Counted from the stretch's first letter, positions 36,187 to 45,666 are shown. The stretch is DNA of 64,000 bases from Burkholderiales bacterium (GCA_022843925.1 JALHMS010000005.1:203733-267732), one strand, 5' to 3'. Program-made: numbers and translations. The notes: generated from the letters alone by a model not told the origin.

Positions 36187-37209
36187 TCAGGGCGTCCCGG
36201 TCAGCAGTTCCAGCGCAGAGCGTCGGATGCCGGCGCGCAGCGCGGGCAGTTCGCCGCGGGTCTTCTCGATCAGGTCGTAGAGGTCCACGCCCAGGAGCAG
36301 GTGCACGTCGTTCCGTACGCCGGGAACATCGGAGTGGTGGAGCGTGAGACCCGCCGAGTAGCGCCCGTACCGCAGCAGCCCGCCGTATCCCATGCCCTGA
36401 CCCGTGCTGGCGGTCACCACCGCCGAGGCGCCCCACCATTGGCTGAAGCGGCTGCCCTCGAGGTAGCGGACGAAGCCGATCGGTTCCAGCATCAGGCTGC
36501 CTTCGAGGTTCGCGCGCTCGCGGCTGCGGGTGTTGATCTCGACGCCGACCGACGGCCGCATGAAGACGATCTGGGTGTCGAACAGGGGCGCGGCATCCGA
36601 GTCACCGAGCCGCTTGCCGTTCAGCCACAGTTCCCAGGGCCACATCGGCAGCCCGTTCCGGATGAGGTCCTCGTGCTCGGCGGCGCGCCGCTTCAGCGCG
36701 ATCCACTGGGCCTGCTTGCCCGGCGCTTCCAGGGCCGCGAGCGCCGTGTTCAGGAACCGGGCGATCGAGACCATGTCGTGGTACTTCACCGCGATGGGCA
36801 GCGGGCGGCAGGGGATGATCACCGGGCGCTGGGTGGGGTCCCGCTCGAACAGGATCGGGCCCGCCGTGTCGGAGTCGATGCCGACCTCCCACAGGGCCGA
36901 CCAGCGCGATGTCGGCGCGCGCAGCTGCCGCAGGAACGCCGCGGGGTCCGCAGTCGCGGCTTCCCCCGGCGGGAGCGATCGCTCGAATCGGTTCGCGATG
37001 CGGTCGAGCGCCGCCTGCAGTCGATCGGCCGCGATGTCCTCCGCGGCGTCGCTCTCCAGCGCCGAGCGCTCGAACGCGGCCGACGGCGCGAGCGGGACGC
37101 CGCAGACCTTGCCGGGATCCGCGGCAGCCATCGAAGACGCCGGGAAGCCGACGATCAGAGCGGTGGCGAAGATCGCCAGCCAGCGCAGTGCTTTCGCGAG
37201 GGATGTCAT
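36187..37209 (-). CDS. Exported protein of unknown function
   Basis: 340 residues with signal peptide (MTSLAKALRWLAIFATALIV, cleavage near SSMAAA). The rest is soluble, with alternating short hydrophobic strands toward the C-terminus (VFMRPSVGVEINTRSRE, LEGSLMLEPIGFVRYL, YGRYSAGLTLHHSDVPG), which could indicate beta structure. I do not recognise the family. It overlaps the upstream alpha/beta hydrolase gene by 4 bp (ATGA), so the two products are probably made together. Confidence 0.75.
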   Translation of the reverse strand: MTSLAKALRWLAIFATALIVGFPASSMAAADPGKVCGVPLAPSAAFERSALESDAAEDIAADRLQAALDRIANRFERSLPPGEAATADPAAFLRQLRAPTSRWSALWEVGIDSDTAGPILFERDPTQRPVIIPCRPLPIAVKYHDMVSIARFLNTALAALEAPGKQAQWIALKRRAAEHEDLIRNGLPMWPWELWLNGKRLGDSDAAPLFDTQIVFMRPSVGVEINTRSRERANLEGSLMLEPIGFVRYLEGSRFSQWWGASAVVTASTGQGMGYGGLLRYGRYSAGLTLHHSDVPGVRNDVHLLLGVDLYDLIEKTRGELPALRAGIRRSALELLTGTP

Positions 37210-38348
37210 GCCGTCAGCTCCTTGAGTGCGCGGATCACCGTCAGCAGATCCTGCAGCTTCCCCGGGCTGGCGACGGCCGAGTCCGCCAGTTGCGTGAGCT
37301 TCGTCTGCACCTCCGCCGCGAGTCCGCCACCGAGGCCCTGCCAGTGGGCGTCCGCCTCCTGCTTCGCGAGCGTGATGTCGTCCGGTGTCACGACATCGGT
37401 CATGCGTGTGAGCAGCGGCATGTGCACGAGCGGGTTCGCGAGGTAGTGCGCGAAGCCGTGCGTGTTGCGCTCGTGGATGTGGTCGATATCCAGCCGCCTG
37501 CCGTTCGTGCGCGCGCCCACCTGGAAGCGCTTCACGTTGCACACCGGATCGAAACGGTTGTTGATGTCGCGGAAGAGCGCGCACTCGAGCAGTCCGTCGT
37601 GCTTCGCGGAAAGGTAGTCGCCGTCGACCCGGCTGATGAGCGGGATCACGTTCGAGACAAGGAAGAATGCGTTGAGCGGGAACGGCATCGGACGATCGGG
37701 GTGCGCTTCCGTGCCGAGGCGCACCTGCTCGAAATGCGTGCGCTGGTCGTCCGTGAGCGGCCCGCCGTCGAGCAGACCGGGCGCCTTCCCCAGTGCGGGC
37801 GATGCAGTGACCTTCGCCCGGTCGCCCAGGAAGTCGGCGGTGGCGAGGGTCCAGAGGGCGTCGTGGGCGACGGCCGTGCCCATCGAATGCGCCACGATGC
37901 CGATGCGCGGGAAGGTCTCGCCGGGCTCCGCGGCCTTCAAGTGCCGCTTCAGCACCTCGCCCGCGAGGATCGATGCGACGCGCAGCCGGACCGCGCGCGC
38001 GACGATGTCGAAACCACCGTAGAGGAGGATGTCGCCGCCGAAGTCGGCGTAGAGGTTCTTGTTGCCGCCGACCTCGGCCAGCAGCTGCTGCACCTTCGCG
38101 ACCCAGGGAAAGGCGCCGGCGGCAGGACCGAGGTCGTCCGCGAGCCTCTCCCACTGGTCGAGCACGAGGTCGAAGAGATCGTCGTAGCGGACCTCGACGA
38201 TGTCGACGAGGTCCGCCAGCTGCCTCCCGGCGAAGCACGGGTAGCGCTTCATGGCGGCGTCGAGGGCGGCGACGGGGCCGTCGGCCTGGGCGGACCATCC
38301 CGCACCGTGCCGGCCGATGCCATGGACGAAAAATAGGACGTTCTTCAT
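37206..38348 (-). CDS. Alpha/beta-hydrolase-fold protein
   Basis: 380 residues starting MKNVLFFVHGIGRHGAGW: the oxyanion-type HGIGRH segment near the N-terminus and a nucleophile elbow GIVAHSMGTAVAHDAL (A-H-S-M-G) identify an alpha/beta hydrolase, perhaps lipase/esterase-like. A late HIHERNTHGFAHYL region may hold the catalytic His. No signal peptide. Coupled by ATGA overlap to the gene for an exported protein. Substrate unknown. Confidence 0.8.
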   Translation of the reverse strand: MKNVLFFVHGIGRHGAGWSAQADGPVAALDAAMKRYPCFAGRQLADLVDIVEVRYDDLFDLVLDQWERLADDLGPAAGAFPWVAKVQQLLAEVGGNKNLYADFGGDILLYGGFDIVARAVRLRVASILAGEVLKRHLKAAEPGETFPRIGIVAHSMGTAVAHDALWTLATADFLGDRAKVTASPALGKAPGLLDGGPLTDDQRTHFEQVRLGTEAHPDRPMPFPLNAFFLVSNVIPLISRVDGDYLSAKHDGLLECALFRDINNRFDPVCNVKRFQVGARTNGRRLDIDHIHERNTHGFAHYLANPLVHMPLLTRMTDVVTPDDITLAKQEADAHWQGLGGGLAAEVQTKLTQLADSAVASPGKLQDLLTVIRALKELTA

Positions 38349-38475
38349 GCGGCGGTCTCCGGCGGGCGTGGGGGACTCGCAATCCGACCCGCGCCGCGCG
38401 ATGGCCGACGGGGCAGGACTACCCGGGCATCATAGTCGCCGCTGTCGCCATCGCCACCATCCGATCGGCGATGCT

Positions 38476-40557
38476 TCAGTCCGTCGTCTCGAACACCACG
38501 GCGTCCAGGGCGACGCAGCCATCGCCCGCGCTGCCGATCAGCACCGGATTCACGTCCAGGCTCGCAATGCGGCTGCCCGGTGCGGTCACCAGCGCGCCGA
38601 CCGCGGTCACGGCCTGCGCGAAGGCGTCGAGGTCCATCGGCGGCTCGCCGCGCACGCCCGTGAAGAGCGGGGCGACGCGCAGTCGCGACAGTGCCCGGTG
38701 CACGTCGGCGGCATCGAACGGCGGGAGCAGCAGCTGCGAGTCGGGCAGTGCCTCCACGTACTTGCCGCCGTCGCCGATCACGACCACCGGGCCGAACACC
38801 GGGTCCACGTGGGCGCCGACCATCAGTTCGCGACGACCCCGGACCATCGCTGCCACCAGCACGCCGTCGAACGCGAAGCCGCCGTCGCGCAAGGTCTTCT
38901 CCATCGCGATGAAGGCGGCGCGGGTCGCATCGGTGTCCATGAGGCCGAGCCGCACGAGACCGAGTTCCGACTTGTGGGCGACGTCGGCGGAGCAACCCTT
39001 CACCACGACCGGCCCACCGATCGCGGCGAACGCAGCGGCAGCCTCGTCCGCCGTCCGGCAGAGACGATGCGGCACCACGGGCACGCCGGCGCTCGCGAGC
39101 CGCGCTAGGCTCCCGGCCTCGTTCAGCATGCGTTGCGGTCCGGCTGCGCGCGCCGCCACAAGGGCCGTGGGCTTCGCGGCGTCGATGCGTTCGTGGTGCG
39201 CGGTGAACTGGGCGAGGGCCGAGACGGCTTCGGCCTCGGTCTGGAACACGGGAAGGCCGCGCTCGCGGAACGGGGCGGCCACTTCGTCCTGCGTGATGGC
39301 GGCGACCACGGGCTTGCCGGTCGCCTGCGCGAAGTCGGCGGTGTCCCGCGCGAACGCTTCCACGTCGTAGGCCGCCCCGGCGACGGGGATGCCGATCACG
39401 AAGGCGTCGGCGGCCGGATCGCGGGCGATCGCCGGGAGGATCGCGCCGAAGAGTCCGCTGTTGGTCATCAGCGCGGCGGTGATGTCGATCGGGTTGGTCG
39501 TCGTCGCGAAGGACGGCAGGATCGCCGCCATCTCGGCACGCGTCCCGGGCGCGAGGGTCGCGATGGGCATCCCGGCGCGCGTCGCGGCATCGGCCGCCAT
39601 CACGCACACGGCGCCCGAGTTGCTGATCGCCACGAGGCGCCGTCCGGCGGGCTTCCATCCCTTGAGATACAGCTCCGTGGCCGCGACGAGTTCGCGGAGG
39701 TCGCGGGCCCGCCAGATGCCGTTCCGTTCGAGGAAGGCATCCACGACGCGGTCCTCGTTGGCCAGTGCGCCGGTGTGCGACCGCGCGGCCTGCTGTCCGG
39801 CCGGCGTGCGTCCGGATTTCAGGGCGACGATCGGCAAGCCGCGAGCGTGCGCGATGCGCGCCGCGTCGGCGAGCGGGGCGGGGTCCGGGATGCTCTCCAG
39901 GTAGAGCAGCAGGAGTTTGAGGTCGGGGTCCTCCGCGACGGCGCCGGCCAGTTCGCCCACCGTGATGTCGCAGTCGTTGCCGGTGGCGTGGGCGTACCGG
40001 ACGCCGATCCCGCGCCGGCGCAGCATGCAGTAGGGCACCACGCTCATCGCGCCGCTCTGGCTCACGACGCCCACCGGGCCGTCCATGGGCGGCACCTCGA
40101 TGAACATCGAGGAGAAGGAGAGCACCGCGCCGTTGCCGAAGTTGGCGAGCCCCTGGGAGTTCGGTCCGACGACCCGCATGCCTGCCGCGCGGGCGACTTC
40201 GCGCATCCGAACCTCGCCCGCGATGCCCTCCGGCGACGCGGTCTCGCCGAACCCGGAGGACATGACCACGCACGCCTTCACGCCCGCGGCGGCGAGTTGC
40301 GTCACGGCGTCGACGGCGGCGGCCCCCGGCACGGCGACGATCGCGGCTTCAGGCGCTTCGGGCAGGGCATCGATGGACGGGAAGGTCGGGAAGCCCTGCG
40401 TCTCGCTGCGCTTCGGGTTCACGGCGTACACGCGCCCCCGATAGCCGAACTTCGCCAGGTAGGCGAGCGGTCGGCCGCCGATCTTGTCGGGGTTCTCCGA
40501 TGCGCCGATGACGACGATGGATCCGGGGGCGAGGCAGGCGCGCAGTGGCGGCGTCAT
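38476..40557 (-). CDS. Acyl-CoA synthetase (NDP-forming) / acetate-CoA ligase family protein
   Basis: 693-residue single-chain NDP-forming acyl-CoA synthetase. It has the CoA-binding Rossmann domain (PGSIVVIGASENPDKIGG), succinyl-CoA ligase-like domains with the conserved catalytic His region (LKSGRTPAGQQAARSHTGAL), then the ATP-grasp part (GGPVVVKGCSADVAHKSELG, IASLDVNPVLIG). It would interconvert an acyl-CoA plus NDP/Pi with the free acid and NTP. It is followed upstream by DUF35 and thiolase-like genes on the same strand, suggesting a CoA-thioester pathway. Confidence 0.9.
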   Translation of the reverse strand: MTPPLRACLAPGSIVVIGASENPDKIGGRPLAYLAKFGYRGRVYAVNPKRSETQGFPTFPSIDALPEAPEAAIVAVPGAAAVDAVTQLAAAGVKACVVMSSGFGETASPEGIAGEVRMREVARAAGMRVVGPNSQGLANFGNGAVLSFSSMFIEVPPMDGPVGVVSQSGAMSVVPYCMLRRRGIGVRYAHATGNDCDITVGELAGAVAEDPDLKLLLLYLESIPDPAPLADAARIAHARGLPIVALKSGRTPAGQQAARSHTGALANEDRVVDAFLERNGIWRARDLRELVAATELYLKGWKPAGRRLVAISNSGAVCVMAADAATRAGMPIATLAPGTRAEMAAILPSFATTTNPIDITAALMTNSGLFGAILPAIARDPAADAFVIGIPVAGAAYDVEAFARDTADFAQATGKPVVAAITQDEVAAPFRERGLPVFQTEAEAVSALAQFTAHHERIDAAKPTALVAARAAGPQRMLNEAGSLARLASAGVPVVPHRLCRTADEAAAAFAAIGGPVVVKGCSADVAHKSELGLVRLGLMDTDATRAAFIAMEKTLRDGGFAFDGVLVAAMVRGRRELMVGAHVDPVFGPVVVIGDGGKYVEALPDSQLLLPPFDAADVHRALSRLRVAPLFTGVRGEPPMDLDAFAQAVTAVGALVTAPGSRIASLDVNPVLIGSAGDGCVALDAVVFETTD

Positions 40558-40623
40558 GGTGGGGTGCTCCGTGGGGACGATCGCCGCGGCACGCGGCCGC
40601 GGCGGAACGAACGCGGTCGGTGA

Positions 40624-40983
40624 TCAGCCTTCGAGGACGAAGAGCGGCACGGTGGCCGGGCCGAAGGCGTGGAAGGTGGCGCGGACACGGTCGCCGATGC
40701 GGGCTTCCGGCACCACGTGGGCCATCAGGCGGAAACCTTCGTCGGCATCCACGAGGGCGATCGCGTAGGGCGCGTACGGGCGCAGGGCCTCGCTCGGCGC
40801 GCGCGCTACAAGCGTGACGGCGTGCACGGTACCGAGGCCGGACGCCTGCTTCCGGATGAGCGTGCGCGAGCCGCACGCGGGGCAGAAGTCGCGGCGGAAG
40901 TACCACGCGTGACGGCAGTCGCCGCATTGCTGCAGCGCGATGCCTTCCGTGCCTTCGGTCCAGTCGAGGATCTCCGGATTCAT
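40624..40983 (-). CDS. DUF35 zinc-ribbon/OB-fold protein
   Basis: 119-residue Zn-ribbon OB-fold protein. Four cysteines form the rubredoxin-like knuckles (QQCGDCRHAW and FCPACGSR), followed by an OB-fold (GTVHAVTLVAR, PYAIALVDADEGFRLMAHVV). Such proteins partner thiolase-like enzymes and bind acyl-CoA. It overlaps the thiolase-like gene by 4 bp (ATGA), so a complex is likely, as in BbsA-BbsB or the DUF35-Ltp2 aldolase. Confidence 0.9.
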   Translation of the reverse strand: MNPEILDWTEGTEGIALQQCGDCRHAWYFRRDFCPACGSRTLIRKQASGLGTVHAVTLVARAPSEALRPYAPYAIALVDADEGFRLMAHVVPEARIGDRVRATFHAFGPATVPLFVLEG

Positions 40984-42116
40984 GCTTCCCTCCCGAGCAC
41001 GAGCGACACGTGGGACGACAGCACGCCGCCGTCGCCGTGGAGCAGGGCGACCCCGGGGGTGCCGCGCTGGCGGGTGCCGGCCCGACCGGTCATCTGCAAC
41101 TGCGTCTCCACGAGGTGGGCCATGGCGCCACCCACGCCGCAGTGGCCGTATGACAGCAGACCGCCGTGGGTGTTGAGCGGCACGCCGTCCGCATTCGAGA
41201 AGTGGCCCTCGGCGGCAAGTCGGCCGGCGCCGCCCCGCGGGGCGAGCCCGATCTCCTCGAGCAGGATCGCGAGCGTGATCGTGAAGCTGTCGTAGATGGC
41301 GGCGTAGTCGACGTCGCCCAGCTGGATGCCCGCCGCCTGCATCGCCGCGCGGGTGGACGCGGCCGCACCGAACTCGGTGAGGCTGGGCGCGGCGGTGACG
41401 TGCTGATGCGTGTGCGCCTGCGCGGTGCCGCGGATGCGTACCGCGAAGTCGCTGGTGCGGTCGCGGCTCACGACGAAGGCGGCACCGCCGTCGGACACCG
41501 GGCAGCAGTCGAGCAGCTTGAGCGGCGAGGCGACGGGCTTGGACGCGAGCACCTGGTCGGCATCGATGGAGTCGTGGAACTGCGCGCCGGGATGGCCCGC
41601 AGCATGCCGCCGCATGGTCACCGCCAGTTCCGCGAAGTCGCGCTCGGTGTTGCCGTGCTGGTGCATGTACCGCGAGGCGAGCAGCCCGTAGTACGCCGGG
41701 ATCGTCGCGCCGAAGGGCACCTCGTACACCGGGTGACCGACCTGGGCGAGCGTCTGGACCGCGGCGTCGCGGGTCTGGCCGGTGAGGCGGTTCTCTCCGG
41801 CCACCACCAGGACGTTCTTCGCGAGGCCGCTTTCGACGACGTGGTGGGCGAGCATCGCCATCGCGAATCCGGTCGCGCCGCCCAGCTGGATCGCGTGGGC
41901 GTAGGTCGGCACGAGGCCGAAGTGCTCCGCGAAAACCGTAGAGAGCATCAGGTGAGGGAAGGTCGTCGAGTAGCCGGTCAGCAGTCCGTCCACGTCGTGG
42001 CGGCCGAGACCGGCGTCGTCGAGGGCTGCGCCGGCCGCCTCGCTCATCAGGTCGAGCGTGCTCCGACCCGGGTGCTTGCCGAAGGGCGTGAGTCCCACGC
42101 CTGTGATCCAGGACAC
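40980..42116 (-). CDS. Thiolase-like protein lacking the usual nucleophilic cysteine
   Basis: 378-residue thiolase-superfamily protein of the SCP-x/Ltp branch (MSWITGVGLTPFGKHPGRST start). Where thiolases have the acyl-accepting Cys (CASG/CSTG), this reads IQLGGATGFAMAML, i.e. no Cys. The C-terminal NTHGGLLSYGHCGVGGAMAH keeps the His of GHPxG, and the final Cys-containing motif is replaced by LLHGDGGVLSS. It is therefore unlikely to be a classical thiolase; partnership with DUF35 suggests a retro-aldolase or another CoA-ester role. An 98-bp gap separates it from dtd. Confidence 0.85.
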   Translation of the reverse strand: MSWITGVGLTPFGKHPGRSTLDLMSEAAGAALDDAGLGRHDVDGLLTGYSTTFPHLMLSTVFAEHFGLVPTYAHAIQLGGATGFAMAMLAHHVVESGLAKNVLVVAGENRLTGQTRDAAVQTLAQVGHPVYEVPFGATIPAYYGLLASRYMHQHGNTERDFAELAVTMRRHAAGHPGAQFHDSIDADQVLASKPVASPLKLLDCCPVSDGGAAFVVSRDRTSDFAVRIRGTAQAHTHQHVTAAPSLTEFGAAASTRAAMQAAGIQLGDVDYAAIYDSFTITLAILLEEIGLAPRGGAGRLAAEGHFSNADGVPLNTHGGLLSYGHCGVGGAMAHLVETQLQMTGRAGTRQRGTPGVALLHGDGGVLSSHVSLVLGREA

Positions 42117-42214
42117 CGCGTTCTCCTCTGGGAGTGAGTCGCGAGTCTCACCGGGACGGGGTGCCGCTGTCCACGGACCCGCCGGGGACTGTTCACATCA
42201 TGGGCACGGGACCC

Positions 42215-42667
42215 TCAGGTGCCTGCGACACCCTGCTCGAGCCAGAAGGTGACCGGGCCGTCGTTCACGAGGGCCACCTGCATGTCGGCACCGAAGACCC
42301 CGGACGCCACGATCGGGTGGGCGCCCCGCGCGAACGCGAGGGCGTGGTCGAACATGGCGCGACCGACGTCGGGCGCCGCGGCCCCTGAGAAGCTGGGGCG
42401 GGTGCCCTTGCGGGTGTCGGCGGCGAGCGTGAACTGGGGGACGAGGAGGAGGCCGCCCCCGATGTCGCGGACGCTGCGGTTCATCTTGCCGGCGTCGTCG
42501 GCGAACACGCGGTAGCCGAGCAGGCGTTCCACGAGCCGTTCCGCGACGGCGGGCGTGTCGTCCGGCTCGGCGCAGACCAGGACCATCAGCCCCGGGCCGA
42601 TCCCGCCCACCACCTCACCGCCCACGCGCACACTGGCTTCGCGCACCCGCTGCAGCAATCCGATCAT
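42215..42667 (-). CDS. dtd: D-aminoacyl-tRNA deacylase
   Basis: 150-residue DTD1, removing D-amino acids (and glycine from tRNA-Ala) from mischarged tRNAs. Starts [20 protein letters not shown]; the active-site motifs appear as [18 protein letters not shown] (SQFTL with Pro for Ser) and [10 protein letters not shown] (GPVT). Length and ends are normal. Monocistronic here, divergent from msrA. Confidence 0.95.
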   Translation of the reverse strand: MIGLLQRVREASVRVGGEVVGGIGPGLMVLVCAEPDDTPAVAERLVERLLGYRVFADDAGKMNRSVRDIGGGLLLVPQFTLAADTRKGTRPSFSGAAAPDVGRAMFDHALAFARGAHPIVASGVFGADMQVALVNDGPVTFWLEQGVAGT

Positions 42668-42814
42668 GTCGTTTCCCGTCCGCGGTTCGTCGAGGCGCGG
42701 AGTCTACTTGGCGCGGCAGTCCGTCGGATCGTCGGCGCGCGCGCTATCCTCGCCATGAACGGCCCGACGACGATGGGGTCCACGGGTCCCCACAGATGCG
42801 AAGGAGAGACGACG

Positions 42815-43354
42815 ATGGCGATGGAGACGGCGACCCTGGCGGGAGGCTGCTTCTGGTGCGTGGAGGCCGTGCTGGTGCGCCTGCGGGGCGTGAAGACTGT
42901 GAAGTCCGGCTACATGGGGGGACACACCCCTGCTCCGACGTATCGGGACGTCTGCAACGGCGATACGGGGCATGCCGAGGTGGTGCAGGTGGCGTTCGAT
43001 CCCGACGTGATCGGCTACCGCGACATTCTCGAGGTGTTCTTCGGCACGCACGATCCGACGACACCCGACCGGCAGGGCAACGATGTCGGCACGCAGTACC
43101 GGTCGGCGATCTTCTTCCACACCGATGCGCAGCGCGCGGAGGCGGAGGACCTCGTCGCGGCACTGTCGCGCGAGCATGTGTTCGACGCGCCGATCGTCAC
43201 GGAGATCGTGCCGGTGGAGACCTTCCACCCGGCGGAGGACTACCACCACGACTACTTCGCCCGGAACCCGAACCAGCCCTACTGCCAGTACGTGGTCGCT
43301 CCGAAGGTGGCGAAGCTCCGCGCGAAGTTCACTTCCCTGCTGGCGGCTTCGTGA
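42815..43354 (+). CDS. msrA: Peptide methionine sulfoxide reductase MsrA
   Basis: 179-residue MsrA reducing the S-epimer of methionine sulfoxide. The catalytic GCFWCVEA lies at residues ~10-17, then GYMGG, PTYRDVCNGDTGHAEVVQV, FFGTHDPTTPDRQGNDVG and QYRSAIFF, all family hallmarks. A late cysteine in QPYCQYVVAPK can act as resolving residue. ATG 42815 (MAMETATLAGG) has AAGGAGA upstream and is preferred over ATG 42755. The 3' end overlaps the converging exported-protein gene by 26 bp. Confidence 0.95.
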   Translation: MAMETATLAGGCFWCVEAVLVRLRGVKTVKSGYMGGHTPAPTYRDVCNGDTGHAEVVQVAFDPDVIGYRDILEVFFGTHDPTTPDRQGNDVGTQYRSAIFFHTDAQRAEAEDLVAALSREHVFDAPIVTEIVPVETFHPAEDYHHDYFARNPNQPYCQYVVAPKVAKLRAKFTSLLAAS

Positions 43355-43820
43355 CTTCCCAGACGCCCACCTGCGCCTGACAGGCGAGGCCGCGGGTGGT
43401 GCGGCCGCCGGTGCGGACCGTGAAAGGCCGGCATGGCAGGCCGTTGGCGACGGCGTCGTCGCCGATCGAGATCGACACCTGCCGCTTGCCTGCGGACCAG
43501 CGTACGGTGCGCCCATGGCGCGCCAGCTCCAGCGCATGCGCTGCGCACGCGCGGTCGGCATCGTCGAGGTCGACGCCTGCGAACACGGCCACGGGACTCT
43601 GCCCCGGCATCGCAGCGCGCGGATCCGCCAGGGCCCTGCCCACGGCTTCCCTGCTGCAGCGGCCGCGGGTGATGCCGAAGTCGTCGGCCCATTCCACGCC
43701 CGTGTAGCCCATGAACGGACCCGCGGTGCGGGCGTGAAGGGACCCCACGGGTAGAGCGGTCATGAGCAGGACCGGAAGCATCGGGAGACAGCGGCGGAAG
43801 GCGGCGAAACAGGCGCACAT
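43329..43820 (-). CDS. Exported protein with surface-antigen-like C-terminal domain
   Basis: 163 residues; signal peptide from MCACFAAFRRCLPMLPVLLM with cleavage near SLHA. The tail (AHALELARHGRTVRW, then LPCRPFTVRTGGRTTRG and ACQAQVGVWEV) matches the pattern of the 17-kDa surface antigen/RT0821-type domain: W, CR-F, TACR and W positions with two Cys that could pair. ATG 43820 is preceded by GGAGA at proper spacing, better than ATG 43850. Function unknown; periplasm or outer surface. Confidence 0.7.
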   Translation of the reverse strand: MCACFAAFRRCLPMLPVLLMTALPVGSLHARTAGPFMGYTGVEWADDFGITRGRCSREAVGRALADPRAAMPGQSPVAVFAGVDLDDADRACAAHALELARHGRTVRWSAGKRQVSISIGDDAVANGLPCRPFTVRTGGRTTRGLACQAQVGVWEVTKPPAGK

Positions 43821-43942
43821 GCATCTCTCCGGAGTGGTGCGGCGATGCATCGGAGATTAGCACCACCGCATCGATCCGGCCGCCTTCGCGGAGGTCTTTG
43901 CATGTCGACGCTTTCATAGAGGAAAAACGGCGCTGAAAGCCC

Positions 43943-43971
43943 TTGTCATGCGCAGACGAATTGTGCATTCT
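43943..43971 (+). promoter_or_regulatory. Putative sigma70 promoter for the SWIB gene
   Basis: TTGTCA (43943-43948), 17-nt spacer and CATTCT (43966-43971) lie about 80 bp upstream of the SWIB-protein ATG in a 232-bp gap that is otherwise featureless. The -10 is a weak match. Confidence 0.4.
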
Positions 43972-44052
43972 CGCAGCCGCGTTAGCGCTCCCGTCGCGGG
44001 GCTGTTCCCTCGCCGCGTCACCATCGCATTCACTTAGATTGGAGGCATACCA

Positions 44053-44490
44053 ATGGCCGTAGCCAAGAAACCCGCTGCCAAGAAGCCCGCCGTGAAGAAG
44101 GCGGCTCCAGCCAAGAAGGCTGCCCCGGCAGCCAAGAAGGCCGCTGCTCCGGCCAAGAAGGCAGCTCCGGCAGCCAAGAAAGCCGCGGCACCTGCCGCCA
44201 AGAAGGCAGCGCCGGCGGCCAAGAAGCCCGCGGCGAAGCGCACCCCGAACGCCGCATTCATGAAGCCCATGACCCCGAGCGCCGTCCTCGCGGCCGTGAT
44301 CGGCGACAAGGGAATGCCCCGCACGGAAGTGACCAAGAAGATCTGGGAATACATCAAGAAGAACAATCTTCAGGATGCCAAGAACAAGCGGATGATCAAC
44401 GCCGACGACAAGCTGAAGGCCGTGTTCGGCGGCAAGAAGCAGGTGTCGATGTTCGAGATGACGAAGCTGGTGAGCGCGCATCTGAGCTGA
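44053..44490 (+). CDS. Lys/Ala-rich SWIB/MDM2-domain protein (histone H1-like)
   Basis: 145 residues. The first ~65 are tandem KKAAPAAKKA-type repeats (histone H1-like, DNA-binding). The rest is a SWIB domain (FMKPMTPSAVLAAVIGDKG, MPRTEVTKKIWEYIKKNNLQ, MINADDKLKAVFGGKKQVSM). Such fusions are frequent in Betaproteobacteria and Chlamydia and are thought to be nucleoid-associated. GGAGG sits 8 bp before the ATG. The DNA of the basic region is itself repetitive. A strong terminator follows. Confidence 0.92.
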   Translation: MAVAKKPAAKKPAVKKAAPAKKAAPAAKKAAAPAKKAAPAAKKAAAPAAKKAAPAAKKPAAKRTPNAAFMKPMTPSAVLAAVIGDKGMPRTEVTKKIWEYIKKNNLQDAKNKRMINADDKLKAVFGGKKQVSMFEMTKLVSAHLS

Positions 44491-44565
44491 TCGGTGGCAC
44501 CTCCATCCGGCTTGCCGGTTGGAGGTGTGGACAGCCCTGCCGGCCAGTTGCGGGCTGTCGAAAGG

Positions 44566-44599
44566 AAAAAACCGGAGGCGTTCGTCCCCGGTTTTTTTT
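44566..44599. terminator. Bidirectional terminator between the SWIB gene and fbp
   Basis: AAAAAACCGG, an 13-nt central region and CCGGTTTTTTTT form a stem with A-tract and T-tract on both sides, placed between two converging genes, so it can serve both strands. Confidence 0.85.
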
Positions 44600-44667
44600 C
44601 GTCTGCCGTCCGGCGATGGCCCCGACGACACGCCGGTGGTTCGCCTCTCCGAACCCTGCGCGGTGGC

Positions 44668-45666
44668 TCAGCGGTGGTAGGACGTCACCCGCTCGACCTC
44701 GTTCTTCGAGCCGAGGAACACCGCCACGCGCTGGTGCAGTTGCTCGGGCTGGATGTCCAGGATGCGCTGATTGCCATCGGTGGAAGCACCGCCCGCCTGT
44801 TCCACGATCATCGACATCGGATTCGCCTCGTACATGAGGCGGAGCTTCCCGGGCTTGTCGGGTTCGCGCGCATCGCGCGGGTACATGAATATGCCGCCGC
44901 GGGTCATGATGCGATGGACGTCCGCCACCATCGAGGCGACCCATCGCATGTTGAAGTCCTTGCCGCGCGGGCCCGTCTTGCCGGCGAGAAGTTCGTCGAC
45001 GTAGCGTTTCACCGGCGGTTCCCAGTGCCGCATGTTCGACGCGTTGATGGAGAACTCCCGCGTCTCCTCGGGGATGCGCATGTCGCGCTGCGTCAGCACG
45101 AAGCTGCCGACCTCCCGGTCGAGCGTGAAGCAGCTCACGCCATTGCCGAGGGTCAGGACGAGCAGGGTGGTCGGGCCGTAGACGGCGTATCCGGCGCAGA
45201 CCTGCTTCGCGCCGGCCTGAAGGAAGTGGTGTTCCTCGACGGCACCGATGTTCTCCGGGCAGTTCAGCACCGAGAAGATCGTCCCGACCGAGACGTTGAC
45301 ATCGATGTTCGACGAACCGTCGAGCGGGTCGAACAGGAGCAGGTATTCACCCTTCGGATAGCGGTGCGGGATGATGTACGGATGGTCCATCTCTTCCGAG
45401 GCCATGGCTGCGAGGTGGCCGCCCCACTCGTTGGTCTCGAGCAGGATCTCGTTGGAGATCACGTCGAGTTTCTTCTGCACCTCGCCCTGGATGTTCTCGG
45501 TGGTCGCCGAGCCCAGCATGCCGGTGATGCCGCCCTTGCCGATGGCAATGCTGATCGCCTTGCAGGCGCGGGCGACGACCTCGACCAGCAGTCGCAGATC
45601 GCCCTGGATGACGCCCTTGTGGCGTTGTTCCTCGATGAGGAACTGGGTGAGTGTGATTTTTCGCAT
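44668..45666 (-). CDS. fbp: Class I fructose-1,6-bisphosphatase
   Basis: 332-residue gluconeogenic phosphatase converting fructose 1,6-bisphosphate to fructose 6-phosphate. Signature elements: [12 protein letters not shown] (metal Glu), [20 protein letters not shown] (DPLDGSSN metal/substrate loop) and the C-terminal [20 protein letters not shown]. Complete and of normal length. With the Entner-Doudoroff cluster elsewhere in the window it can recycle triose phosphate to glucose 6-phosphate. Confidence 0.97.
   Translation of the reverse strand: MRKITLTQFLIEEQRHKGVIQGDLRLLVEVVARACKAISIAIGKGGITGMLGSATTENIQGEVQKKLDVISNEILLETNEWGGHLAAMASEEMDHPYIIPHRYPKGEYLLLFDPLDGSSNIDVNVSVGTIFSVLNCPENIGAVEEHHFLQAGAKQVCAGYAVYGPTTLLVLTLGNGVSCFTLDREVGSFVLTQRDMRIPEETREFSINASNMRHWEPPVKRYVDELLAGKTGPRGKDFNMRWVASMVADVHRIMTRGGIFMYPRDAREPDKPGKLRLMYEANPMSMIVEQAGGASTDGNQRILDIQPEQLHQRVAVFLGSKNEVERVTSYHR

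Noticed and set aside
44053..44260. Repeats in the SWIB gene considered as a DNA-level repeat element
   Set aside because: They are explained by Lys/Ala-rich protein repeats in a well-supported gene.
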